Positions 8,508 to 16,361 of a stretch of DNA of 28,907 nucleotides are shown here, one piece after another. The notes below the pieces were generated by a model. It ran no database searches. It worked only from the letters and a program-made list of their open reading frames with translations, and was not told the DNA's origin. The stretch's first letter is position 1. Every line of letters starts with the position of its first letter. A program made the translations under genes and the position numbers. The stretch is from Phycisphaerales bacterium UBA966 (lineage in GTDB: Bacteria; Planctomycetota; Phycisphaerae; Phycisphaerales; SM1A02): the NCBI GenBank assembly GCA_002292895.1, contig DBCE01000067.1:11326-40232 (forward strand). The letters are read 5' to 3'.

Positions 8508-9341
8508 TCAGCGCGTGATGTCTGGCGCGGTGGGGCGAAGTGGTTCGGCACTAAACCGACCGGATTGTGACAGGAATCGTTGTGGGTTTCCAAACGTCAC
8601 TTGTCGGACCAAACTTTCCAAATGGCCGCGACGGCGCATTTCCATTTGTGCCTTGGGAACCGCAATTGGATCGCTATGTCCCCAATCTCCGGCGGAATTC
8701 ATCCAAATACGCTCGCTTCCGTACATTTCAATAATGTCTACGGCGCGTTGTGGTGTGCACTTTGTGTCTGGGTAGAGCGTCATGCCACACCAGAAGCCCC
8801 GGTTAAGCACGTGCTTTGCTGTGTGCTCTTCAACGTGGTCGATCAACACCCGTCCAGGATCAAGCTTAGGAAAGCGACGAATGGCGTCCAAGATCAGCAG
8901 TGTGCCTTTTAGTTTGTCTTCTAAATGAGGCGTATGCACCAGTACCAAAAGATTGTGGTCGCTGGCAAGTTGTAAGTGCGCCTCCAATATCTCCATCTCA
9001 TTGCGGCTGTTTTTGTTGAGCCCGATCTCACCAATGCCAAGAACATTTTCCTTTTTCAAGAAATCCGGAATAAGCGCTATCACCTCGCGAGCAAACACTG
9101 GATCTTCGGCTTCTTTTGGATTAATGCAAAGCCATGTGTGATGGCGAATGCCATACTGCGCTGCACGCCGAGGCTCGGATTCCGTGAGTTGGCGGAAATA
9201 GTCAAAGAAACCCTGTGGGCTCGATCGGTCATATCCCGCCCAAAATGCTGGTTCTGTGATCGCCACACAACCCGCTCGTGCCATATGCACGTAGTCATCG
9301 GTGCTGCGACTCACCATATGAACGTGTGGATCGATGTACAT
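8508..9341 (-). CDS. eboB: TatD-like metal-dependent hydrolase, EboB-like
   Basis: Amidohydrolase-fold enzyme of the TatD branch, cytoplasmic, 277 residues. Metal ligands are visible in order: HVH near the N terminus (residues 6 and 8 in MYIDPHVHM), Glu in GIGEIGLNKN, His in VLVHTPHLE, His in VLIDHVEEHT and Asp in NSAGDWGHSD. This complete set suggests an active two-metal hydrolase. The sequence resembles the EboB members of the family rather than TatD DNases, though the exact substrate is unknown. The start is ATG, 2 bases after the stop of the small upstream gene, so coupling is very likely. Ebo-cluster assignment rests on eboD upstream and eboC/eboE homologues in the same window. Confidence 0.85.
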   Translation of the reverse strand: MYIDPHVHMVSRSTDDYVHMARAGCVAITEPAFWAGYDRSSPQGFFDYFRQLTESEPRRAAQYGIRHHTWLCINPKEAEDPVFAREVIALIPDFLKKENVLGIGEIGLNKNSRNEMEILEAHLQLASDHNLLVLVHTPHLEDKLKGTLLILDAIRRFPKLDPGRVLIDHVEEHTAKHVLNRGFWCGMTLYPDTKCTPQRAVDIIEMYGSERIWMNSAGDWGHSDPIAVPKAQMEMRRRGHLESLVRQVTFGNPQRFLSQSGRFSAEPLRPTAPDITR

Positions 9342-9343
9342 GG

Positions 9344-9658
9344 TCAGTGCGCCTTTCCGATTGAATCATGGGCGCCTGTTGCGCCTTTAACGTGCGCAGC
9401 GGCAATTGGCGTCGTGCTTGGGTCGCTAAAGAGCTCCAAGATGCGACGGGTGCGTTCTGGCTTCCCATCAAGCAACAGGGCAATAGCACCGCGGTACGCA
9501 TTCATCCGAAAGTCATCAGCGCCTGGACCACTCCGATCGATGCGGTCAAGAAATGCCGCTACATCAAGTAGACGGGCACGGTGCTCCATGAAATACGCAT
9601 CGACCACCTGTGCGCGAGTCATGGAAAGATGGTTCTGATTGGGCGTTGCTTCGCTCAT
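9344..9658 (-). CDS. small helical protein between eboD- and eboB-like genes, function unknown
   Basis: A 104-residue, mostly alpha-helical protein with no signal peptide or membrane segment. The core reads MNAYRGAIALLLDGKPERTR, then RILELFSDPSTTPIAAAH and KGATGAHDS, which looks like a conserved small domain rather than random sequence. It sits where eboA might be expected, two bases before eboB and 53 bases after eboD. It lacks the AWNQ and NPYP motifs I associate with EboA, and it is about half that length. I therefore do not call it EboA. It may be a partner protein or a divergent replacement. The start is ATG. Confidence 0.75.
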   Translation of the reverse strand: MSEATPNQNHLSMTRAQVVDAYFMEHRARLLDVAAFLDRIDRSGPGADDFRMNAYRGAIALLLDGKPERTRRILELFSDPSTTPIAAAHVKGATGAHDSIGKAH

Positions 9659-9711
9659 ATCTGAAGTCTAGGGGTACGGCGCACTAGCGATAGGAACGCT
9701 GGTGGCTGCCC

Positions 9712-10917
9712 TTATGCACCCCGAGAAGTAAGCGCAATCGCCGCACCAAGAGTGGCTGGATCGATGGAATGAACGTCCACTGGATCGCCTATTCCACGTA
9801 GCAAAGTGATGGTGAGCCGCCCCCCGAGGTGCTCGCGAAACTCCGTCAGTCCCGCAACAATCCCATCAAGACTGGCCAACAAAGGGTGTGTCACTGGTAA
9901 GTCAAGGGCCCGAAGCACAGCAATCACCCGGCGCGCTTCTTGGGTTGGCATCAATCCCGCACACTCTGAATAGAGCGTGTCTATTGCAACACCAATCGCG
10001 ACGGCCTGGCCATGTGGCAAGGCGCCGTTTGTCATCCCTTCAAGCCGGTGTGCCAACCAGTGACCAAAGTCCAATGGACGAGCGCTGTTGGTCTCAAACG
10101 GATCGCCACCCGACATAATGTGGCGATAGTGAAGTTCCGCGCTCCGAATGATCACTGGCGTAGCAGCATCCATGGATCGACGGGCAATAGCCGCTGCATC
10201 CCGCTCGATACGGTTGAACAACTCAGGATCCCGAAGCAGGGCAATCTTGACCGCCTCACTAAAGCCACCACACCACGACCAGTCGGGTGTTGATTGCAGA
10301 AAGTTCGTGTCGCAAATCACTGCGTGGGGAAGTGTGAAGCTCCCGATGAAATTCTTCTTGGAACCAAGGTTTATGCCGTTTTTTACAGCCATTCCGGCAT
10401 CGTCTTGCGCAAGGGTTGTTGTTGGTACGCGAATCAGCCGCACGCCACGGTGGGCGATTGAGGCACCAAAGCCAACCGCGTCCAATACCGCGCCGCCGCC
10501 AATCACCATGACGAAACTCTGGCGATCAATGCCGTGTTCATCTACAACGCGCACTACACGGTCAACAACACTCATTGACTGTTTGGCTTGCTCACCACCA
10601 GGGACAGCCTCAATGAGTGTGAGTTCAGGAAACGAAGTGTCGCTTGTGGGTGATGTCCCGGATTTGCCTGTGGCAGATGCCATGTACTTTTGAATGTCGC
10701 CTAGCAACGATGGATGCGCGCCCAACACATTGCTGTCAACAAATGCCACCATTCGCCGAGTTGTTGGCTCGGTAGTGGTGCCTCGCGTGGGTGAATCCAA
10801 CACGGAGCGCAATGTGGGGTTTGTCACCGAGAACACCCCGCGCGTGAACGTCACTCGGTGCCGAAACTGCACCAATAGTGGCGTATCAAGCGTGATGGTT
10901 CGATTACTGTGCGGCAT
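9712..10917 (-). CDS. eboD: 3-dehydroquinate synthase-like sugar-phosphate cyclase, EboD-like
   Basis: NAD- and metal-dependent sugar-phosphate cyclase, 401 residues. The NAD-binding stretch VIGGGAVLDAVGF (138-150) and PTTTLAQDDA (165-174) are present. Metal ligands are Glu221 in GGFSEAVK, His286 in FGHWLAH and His302 in LPHGQAVAIG, matching the Glu/His/His set of dehydroquinate synthases. Departures from housekeeping AroB (QDDAG in place of the usual QVDAS-type sequence, a long N-terminal segment, no shikimate neighbours) and the company of eboB support EboD rather than AroB. Product is unknown: a cyclitol or another carbocycle is plausible. It begins with ATG and ends 53 bases before the next gene of the block. 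Confidence 0.87.
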   Translation of the reverse strand: MPHSNRTITLDTPLLVQFRHRVTFTRGVFSVTNPTLRSVLDSPTRGTTTEPTTRRMVAFVDSNVLGAHPSLLGDIQKYMASATGKSGTSPTSDTSFPELTLIEAVPGGEQAKQSMSVVDRVVRVVDEHGIDRQSFVMVIGGGAVLDAVGFGASIAHRGVRLIRVPTTTLAQDDAGMAVKNGINLGSKKNFIGSFTLPHAVICDTNFLQSTPDWSWCGGFSEAVKIALLRDPELFNRIERDAAAIARRSMDAATPVIIRSAELHYRHIMSGGDPFETNSARPLDFGHWLAHRLEGMTNGALPHGQAVAIGVAIDTLYSECAGLMPTQEARRVIAVLRALDLPVTHPLLASLDGIVAGLTEFREHLGGRLTITLLRGIGDPVDVHSIDPATLGAAIALTSRGA

Positions 10918-10970
10918 GGTGGTCGAGCATGGTAGGCAAAGACACTACTGAACCGCATAGGAGACGGTGA

Positions 10971-10989
10971 CATGATGTGGTGCATCATG
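10971..10989. repeat. inverted repeat across the htrA stop codon
   Basis: CATGATG and CATCATG, perfect 7-base arms with a 5-base spacer. On the minus strand the htrA stop TGA lies inside the first arm. There is no T-run after it, so it is not a standard intrinsic terminator. It may slow decay of, or separate, the htrA and eboD transcripts, or be incidental. Confidence 0.4.
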
Positions 10990-12154
10990 GCACAGCGCGA
11001 ACCATGTGCTTTGATGCGTCACCAAGTGTCGCCGTGAGGGACACCACGGTGCCACCACGGATGACCTCGATTGGCACCTCAACACCTGGTGCACACAAGC
11101 GCACCGCCCGCATCACACGCTGGGGATTGATGGTCTCTTCCCCGTTCACTTTGACAACAATGTCACCAACTTGCACACCCGCGTTTGCGGCCGCGCCACC
11201 GGGGACAACTTGGTTTACAAGCACTCCTTGACCATTGAACCCAATCTGTGTTGCAGTACGTGCATCGAGTGGCTGCATTTGGATTCCTAAGAACCCACGT
11301 GATGGCGCGCTTCCGCCAATGATTGACTCCACCACACTTTTCGCCATATTTGAAGGGATCGCAAAGCTGATTCCGTCCGATCCACCGCTTCGGCTTTCGA
11401 TGGCGGTGTTGATACCAACTACACGTCCATCCATATCGACAAGTGGTCCGCCAGAGTTACCTGGGTTAATGGTGGCGTCGGTCTGCAGGTAACTCTCCAG
11501 TGGGCTCAAGCCAACCTCGCGGCCACGAGCACTGATGATTCCTGCGGTGACGCTGTCTTTCAATCCAAACGGTGATCCAAGCGCAATCACCCAATCACCA
11601 ACTTCCGCCGCGTCGCTGTCGCCAAATTCAATGGGGGACAAGCCACCAATATCAATCTTCAGAACCGCAATATCAGTTTCTTGATCAGAACCAACAAGCG
11701 CGGCGCTGGCTACACGACCATCATTCAGCCGCACTTTAAAAGCGCCACCCGAGCGAATGACGTGGTTGTTCGTGACGACATACCCCTCTTCCGCCACAAT
11801 GAATCCTGTGCCAACACCCATTGGGACACCAGATGGATTCATGCCGCGTGGATCTGTGCCTTGGGGAACCATGCCCTGCAAGCCCATCCGACCACCTTGG
11901 CGGCGCATGATGGTTTGTTCAGGGGTGACCTCGATCGAAACAACCGACGGCCCGGCCAGTTTGGATATCGCCCGAAACGCTCGGGAAATGCTCTTGGCGT
12001 GCCCGATCGCGGCTTGATCCTCGGTTGACAACTTTGCCACAGGCCCCTGCTGCTCGCCCCCTCTGGCTGGGATAGGGGATTCCGCTGCCACCGCCGTGGT
12101 AGGGATCATTGCGAGCGCGCCCAATACGACCGCTGACGAAATGATGTTTCGCAT
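10985..12154 (-). CDS. HtrA/DegP-like periplasmic serine protease with one PDZ domain
   Basis: Envelope quality-control protease of the S1C family. A signal peptide is clear (MRN, then a hydrophobic stretch, cleavage near AVAA-E, about residue 24). The catalytic triad is His131 (TNNHVIRS), Asp161 (ETDIAVLKID) and Ser234 (NPGNSGGPL). One PDZ domain follows at about 285-380, starting at GFLGIQMQPL. Length 389 fits the DegS/one-PDZ form, but the cleavable-looking signal suggests a soluble periplasmic protein. A Met/Gly/Pro-rich loop (83-115) precedes the protease strand. The start is ATG. eboD follows 67 bases downstream, with an inverted repeat at the junction. Confidence 0.95.
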   Translation of the reverse strand: MRNIISSAVVLGALAMIPTTAVAAESPIPARGGEQQGPVAKLSTEDQAAIGHAKSISRAFRAISKLAGPSVVSIEVTPEQTIMRRQGGRMGLQGMVPQGTDPRGMNPSGVPMGVGTGFIVAEEGYVVTNNHVIRSGGAFKVRLNDGRVASAALVGSDQETDIAVLKIDIGGLSPIEFGDSDAAEVGDWVIALGSPFGLKDSVTAGIISARGREVGLSPLESYLQTDATINPGNSGGPLVDMDGRVVGINTAIESRSGGSDGISFAIPSNMAKSVVESIIGGSAPSRGFLGIQMQPLDARTATQIGFNGQGVLVNQVVPGGAAANAGVQVGDIVVKVNGEETINPQRVMRAVRLCAPGVEVPIEVIRGGTVVSLTATLGDASKHMVRAVP

Positions 12155-12185
12155 GGGCTCGTTACGCGCCTATCCCTGTACTGTT

Positions 12186-12198
12186 CGCCGAATCGGCG
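12186..12198. repeat. short palindrome upstream of htrA
   Basis: CGCCGAATCGGCG is symmetrical about its centre base and lies 31 bases before the htrA ATG, in the 142-base gap between the methyltransferase stop and htrA. It could be an operator or the stem of a short hairpin. No T-run follows on either strand. Nothing else stands out in this gap. Confidence 0.35.
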
Positions 12199-12296
12199 GA
12201 TTTGTAGGGAAAATTCGGATTATCGTGCACTAGCGGGGTGGGACACAGCGAACCGTGACAGACCCAGCAGACCAAGAAACGTCTGCTCGGTACGCC

Positions 12297-13148
12297 TCAC
12301 CGTTCAGTCAGGCGTGAGAGAAATACGCCCGCCGCGACCCCGACGTTCAGTGAATCCACCCCAATCGCCATGGGAATTTTCACCCGCGCTGTACACGCTG
12401 CAAGGGTGTCGTCACACAGGCCGGTGAATTCCGCGCCCATGACGACGGCGATTCTGCGGGGTTGGGTCGATGGGCACTTCAATTCCTCGGCCACCTCTCG
12501 GAGCGTGTGTTCGCCGCCACCAGTCGCGCCGAGGAGGGTGAAACCTTGATCGTCGCGGATGTATCGAAGATCGGCGTTCCAGGCATCACTACGCGCGTAA
12601 GGCACACGCAACACACACCCACAACTCACACGAAGGCTCTTTCGATACAGCGGATCGTGGCAGCCTGGCGAGAGAATCACTGCGCTACAACCAAACGCAG
12701 CAGCGTTTCGAAACAACTGTCCGATGTTGTCGATGTTGTTGATCTCTTCAACAACAAGAAGGAGCGCGTCTTGCCCATGGGCGGGAACAACCTGACGAAC
12801 AGTGTGCTGAGCAGGGCGCCTTCCCACCGCAAGAAATCCACGGTGAATGTTGAAACCAACCGTGGCATCAAGGACATCATCTGCAACAAGTAGAACCTCA
12901 GGATCAGGCATGTTGTTTCGAAACGGGCGTGCCTCATCAACCATCGACACCGCACGCTCTGTATGCCGATCACTGGTCAAAATGCTCAACACATCGACAC
13001 CCGCGCGCAACATCGCTCCGATGACCACTGCGCTCTCGCCAATGAATAAACCCGGCCGGCCATCAGGTCCAAGTGCATCACGATCGCGCACTTGCTGATA
13101 CGGGGCAAGATGCGGATGGTTGGTGTCTGAGATGTGATGTACAGCCAT
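12297..13148 (-). CDS. SpoU/TrmH-family RNA 2'-O-methyltransferase
   Basis: SAM-dependent ribose methyltransferase of the SPOUT (trefoil knot) class, acting on rRNA or tRNA. Three family motifs appear in order: NIDNIGQLFRNAAAFG (motif 1), DPLYRKSLRVSCG (motif 2), and VMGAEFTGL with IPMAIGVDSLNVGVAAGVFL (motif 3, knot). The N-terminal 100 residues resemble a substrate-binding domain. Length 283 is typical of RlmB/TrmH-type enzymes, but the target nucleotide cannot be told from sequence. The start is ATG. It is divergent from the cupredoxin gene across about 250 bases. Confidence 0.93.
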   Translation of the reverse strand: MAVHHISDTNHPHLAPYQQVRDRDALGPDGRPGLFIGESAVVIGAMLRAGVDVLSILTSDRHTERAVSMVDEARPFRNNMPDPEVLLVADDVLDATVGFNIHRGFLAVGRRPAQHTVRQVVPAHGQDALLLVVEEINNIDNIGQLFRNAAAFGCSAVILSPGCHDPLYRKSLRVSCGCVLRVPYARSDAWNADLRYIRDDQGFTLLGATGGGEHTLREVAEELKCPSTQPRRIAVVMGAEFTGLCDDTLAACTARVKIPMAIGVDSLNVGVAAGVFLSRLTER

Positions 13149-13223
13149 GATGGTTACCTAAACTACGCCAACCAACAGTGGGTGGTCGTTGTGCTTAAAC
13201 CAGACAACAACAAGGGGCCCATT

Positions 13224-13235
13224 GGTACAGGTACC
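13224..13235. repeat. inverted repeat in the divergent methyltransferase/cupredoxin spacer
   Basis: GGTAC-AG-GTACC, which extends to TTGG...CCAA if one extra base is allowed. It is about 75 bases from the methyltransferase start and 165 from the cupredoxin start. This position is compatible with an operator, but I recognise no known regulator site. The rest of the spacer (13149-13400) shows no convincing promoter or ORF. Confidence 0.3.
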
Positions 13236-13400
13236 CAAACAGTAGGCAACCTTAGTTTGTGGGGATTTGTCGTTCACCTACCTAGAAACAAGCCTAAAAA
13301 TCCAATAAATCGCTGTGATTTACAACAACTTTGGTTCCACTCCATTGTTACGGTGGGCTTCGTTTAGACCAAAGAGCACCCAGAGCGGTACCTTGCCGTG

Positions 13401-14222
13401 ATGACTTGCTTCATACTTGTCGGTGCAATTACAACAGTGCTAGTTGGAAACCCACCAGCGCGTTTGATTCCACCTGCGCCGCCTACAGACCTTCCAGCAG
13501 TGCTCGCCGCTGATCCAACAAAGGACGCGGAGATGGCAAAGCGGATGCTCATGGAGAACGGGATCCCAGCAGAACTCCGAATGCGCGCTGTAAAGTCGCT
13601 TGGACCTTCTCCAGTTGTAGTGCTTCTTGACGCGATCGCACAATGTGGTGGTACCTGTGGCGCCACCCGAGATCTTGCGGACGTGTTGGTGTCGCTCGCT
13701 GCAGAGGCCGCCAAGGATCCTGCTGCACTCGAACGTCTCACAAAGTGTGCACAGACTCCCGAGGACCCCGCCTATACCGCCGCGCTTCGAACAGTTGCCG
13801 CGATACCCACCGAGCAACGCCCGGCGGTGCTCAAGGCAGTCACTGTGCGACAGATTGTCATTGGCACCATTCCTGGTGCGATGCAATATGACACCAAGGA
13901 AATCAAGGCAAAGCCAGGTGAGATCCTGGAGCTAACCCTTAAAAACACAGACACCATGCAGCACAATTTGTTGATGGTGATGCCTGGAAAGATGAGTGAG
14001 GTTGGTGTCGCTGCAGACAAAATGGGCGACACACCAGAAGGGAAGGCGTGTCAATTTGTGCCCGACATACCGTCGGTGCTGGCTGTCATGGGTTTGATTG
14101 ATCCGGGTAAGTCTGGATCACTCTTCTATGTGGTGCCACAGAAGCCTGGTACCTACCAGTACGTCTGCACCGTTCCTGGACATTGGCGGATGATGAACGG
14201 CAAACTAAAGGTGGCGCCGTGA
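13401..14222 (+). CDS. azurin/plastocyanin-like copper protein with helical N-terminal domain
   Basis: Exported blue-copper electron carrier, 273 residues. The N terminus (MTCFILVGAITTVLVG) looks like a signal or anchor. A GTG directly before this ATG is in frame, but I prefer ATG. Residues 30-145 are alpha-helical, HEAT-like, with Cys residues in CGGTC. Residues 149-273 form the cupredoxin: His188 in TMQHN, then Cys256, His261 and Met265 in CTVPGHWRMM, the exact azurin spacing C-x4-H-x3-M. Four type-1 copper ligands are therefore present. The partner is unknown: a respiratory or nitrogen-oxide reductase is typical. The stop overlaps the next gene's GTG by 4 bases, although that gene is a glycosyltransferase. 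Confidence 0.9.
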   Translation: MTCFILVGAITTVLVGNPPARLIPPAPPTDLPAVLAADPTKDAEMAKRMLMENGIPAELRMRAVKSLGPSPVVVLLDAIAQCGGTCGATRDLADVLVSLAAEAAKDPAALERLTKCAQTPEDPAYTAALRTVAAIPTEQRPAVLKAVTVRQIVIGTIPGAMQYDTKEIKAKPGEILELTLKNTDTMQHNLLMVMPGKMSEVGVAADKMGDTPEGKACQFVPDIPSVLAVMGLIDPGKSGSLFYVVPQKPGTYQYVCTVPGHWRMMNGKLKVAP

Positions 14223-15223
14223 TTGATGCAAGCACGCGGTCACACCATGAGCGGGTGCCTGAGTCAACTCTGGCAATCTCTGTGGTTACACCAATGCACA
14301 ACGAAGAGTCGTGTGTTGCTGAGTTTGTGCGCCGCACCAATGCCGCTTTACTAGCGATCGGCCGAACGTATGAAATCATTATTGTGAGTGATGGTTCGAC
14401 TGACCGTACCGAGGCTTTGATTGGTGATTTGTGCCTCGAGTTTCCTGCGCTCCGTGGCGTTTTTCTTGCGCGTAATGGTGGGCAGTGCACCGCGATGTAC
14501 GCGGGAATTCAAGCAAGTTGTGGCGATATGGTGGTAGTAATGGATGGCGACCTTCAACACGCGCCTGAAGAAATTCACCGCTTGGTTGAGGCTATGGATC
14601 GCGGAAATGCACTTGTTTCTGGAAGTCGCCGAGGGCGGACTGAAAGCCTGGTCCTGCGCCGTGCACCAAGCAGATTGGCTAATTGGATGTTGCGCCGTGT
14701 CTCTGGATGCAATGTGCGGGACATGGGGGGCTTCAAGGCTATCCAGGGTGATCTTGCGCGCAGTTTGCGCCTGCGCCCTGGGCATCATCGCTTACTTCCA
14801 GCCATCGTATGGATGCGGGGTGGTGCTGTTGAAGAGGTGTTTGTCAGTGCACCGCCGCGATTTGCTGGCCGGAGCCATTATGGAATTGGCCGTTCGCTTG
14901 ACGTCTTGTTTGACGTGTTGATGTTGTGGTTCCAAGGAGCAACACACAGCCGCCCGATGTACCTCTTTGGACGCATTGGCTTGGTGGTCTTAGTTGTTGA
15001 TGTTGCTGCTGGTTCTTGGCTCTTATGGCAACGAGTGTTTCAAGCGGAGCCACTCACTGAACGGCCAATGTTCTTTGTGGTGGTCATGTTGTTCTTTGCA
15101 GCATTGTTCATGCTTGCTATGGGGTTTGTTCTTGAACTACTCAGTGATGCCGTGAGTGGTATTGGTGGGGTTCGTCCGTATGTGATTCGAAAGTGTGTTG
15201 CTGGTAAGCCACCGGTTGTCTAG
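14219..15223 (+). CDS. GT2-family membrane glycosyltransferase (GtrB / DPM1-like)
   Basis: Transfers a sugar from a nucleotide donor to a lipid carrier (typically undecaprenyl phosphate) at the inner membrane. The GT-A domain shows SVVTPMHNEES, SDGSTDRT and the metal-binding MDGDLQHAPEE, with GSRRGR and RDMGGFK following. Two hydrophobic helices at the C terminus (about 245-270 and 285-315) match GtrB/YkoT-type enzymes. I place the start at GTG 14219, which overlaps the cupredoxin stop (GTGA) and is preceded by AAAGGTGG. An in-frame ATG at 14183 lies further inside that gene. Length would be 334 residues. Confidence 0.9.
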   Translation: MIDASTRSHHERVPESTLAISVVTPMHNEESCVAEFVRRTNAALLAIGRTYEIIIVSDGSTDRTEALIGDLCLEFPALRGVFLARNGGQCTAMYAGIQASCGDMVVVMDGDLQHAPEEIHRLVEAMDRGNALVSGSRRGRTESLVLRRAPSRLANWMLRRVSGCNVRDMGGFKAIQGDLARSLRLRPGHHRLLPAIVWMRGGAVEEVFVSAPPRFAGRSHYGIGRSLDVLFDVLMLWFQGATHSRPMYLFGRIGLVVLVVDVAAGSWLLWQRVFQAEPLTERPMFFVVVMLFFAALFMLAMGFVLELLSDAVSGIGGVRPYVIRKCVAGKPPVV

Positions 15224-15246
15224 TTATTCACTCATTGCTGGGTTTG

Positions 15247-15290
15247 CTACGCCGTTTCCAAGCCTTCTACGCCGCTTGCACGCCTCCTAC
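15247..15290. repeat. imperfect 20-base tandem repeat upstream of lipA
   Basis: Two copies of a 20-base unit beginning CTACGCCG (15247-15266 and 15267-15286), identical at 16 of 20 positions, followed by CTAC as the start of a third. They lie between the glycosyltransferase stop and lipA. The function is unknown. Confidence 0.55.
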
Positions 15291-15454
15291 ACTGTCGTGT
15301 CCACATGAACGCCAACGATCATCCTGATCAGCAGGGTCACCTTCCGTCAGGGGCTTCCCCCGAAGCGGTTGCTCGCACCCTCGCGCGACACCCGCGCCCG
15401 CTTGGCGGGGATACAGCGCGCAATGTTGGCCCAGCACTGGTGAGTCTGACTGGC

Positions 15455-16354
15455 ATGGTGTTGAACAACAACAGTGCGCCACAACAGAGCATCATTGGTC
15501 GCAAACCAGACTGGTTACGCGCGCGTGTTCCGGGTGGAGCTGGCTATGAGCGGCTCAAGGGAATCATTAGTGAGCACCGATTGCACACTGTGTGCCAAGA
15601 AGCAAGTTGCCCAAACATGGGCGAGTGCTGGAGCCGTGGCACCGCAACCATCATGATCTTGGGGGATACATGCACGCGGTCGTGTGGCTTCTGCAATGTG
15701 AAGACTGGACGCCCAGACGCTGTTGATGTTGATGAGCCGCGACGGGTTGCTGAGAGTTTGGCTCTCATGAAACTCAAGCACGTGGTTATTACCAGTGTGA
15801 ATCGCGATGAGTTGCCCGATGGCGGCGCAGCGATTTGGGCGGAAACCATTCGAGCAGTGCATCGTGCTTGCCCAGGCATGAGTGTTGAGTGTTTGGTTGG
15901 TGACTTTCTAGGAGATGAACGCGCCATTCAGATGGTGTGTGATGCTCGGCCAGAGATTCTTTCGCACAACATGGAGACGGTAAATCGCATGCACCCAGCG
16001 GTGCGGCCACAAGCGAAATACCAGCGGAGCCTTGCGGTTTTAGCCCAGTTTAAAGCGAGTGGATTGGTAACCAAGACCGGGGTAATGGTTGGTATTGGTG
16101 AGCGTGATGAAGAGGTGTTGACGCTCATGGATGACATTCGCGCTGCAAGCAATGCGGACATCCTGACCATTGGTCAATACTTACAACCAACCCGCAATCA
16201 CCTGCCGATCGATCGTTGGGTTCACCCCGACCAGTTTGCGATGTTTAAGCGTGAAGCCCTGGTGCGCGGCTTCTCGGTGTGCGAGAGTGGACCGTTGGTT
16301 CGCTCGAGCTACCACGCCGAAGAGCAAGCTGACCAACTCAGTCGTGTGGTGTGA
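15455..16354 (+). CDS. lipA: lipoyl synthase (radical SAM)
   Basis: Inserts two sulfurs into protein-bound octanoyl groups, making the lipoyl cofactor of pyruvate and 2-oxoglutarate dehydrogenases and the glycine cleavage system. The auxiliary cluster motif VCQEASCPNMGEC, the radical-SAM motif CTRSCGFC and the C-terminal GPLVRSSYHAEEQ (the conserved RSSY serine) are all present. KPDWLRARVP near the N terminus also matches LipA. An ATG at 15305 is in frame and would add 50 low-complexity residues. I chose 15455 because it gives 299 residues, close to usual family length, but neither start has a strong ribosome site. No lipB is in the window. Confidence 0.96.
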   Translation: MVLNNNSAPQQSIIGRKPDWLRARVPGGAGYERLKGIISEHRLHTVCQEASCPNMGECWSRGTATIMILGDTCTRSCGFCNVKTGRPDAVDVDEPRRVAESLALMKLKHVVITSVNRDELPDGGAAIWAETIRAVHRACPGMSVECLVGDFLGDERAIQMVCDARPEILSHNMETVNRMHPAVRPQAKYQRSLAVLAQFKASGLVTKTGVMVGIGERDEEVLTLMDDIRAASNADILTIGQYLQPTRNHLPIDRWVHPDQFAMFKREALVRGFSVCESGPLVRSSYHAEEQADQLSRVV

Positions 16355-16361
16355 TTGAAAG

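Noticed and set aside
9344..9658. Naming the small gene eboA
   Set aside because: Position fits, but length and motifs do not match what I recall of EboA.
13134..13367. 77-codon plus-strand open frame in the methyltransferase/cupredoxin spacer
   Set aside because: No ribosome site, no recognisable features, and it begins inside the methyltransferase gene.
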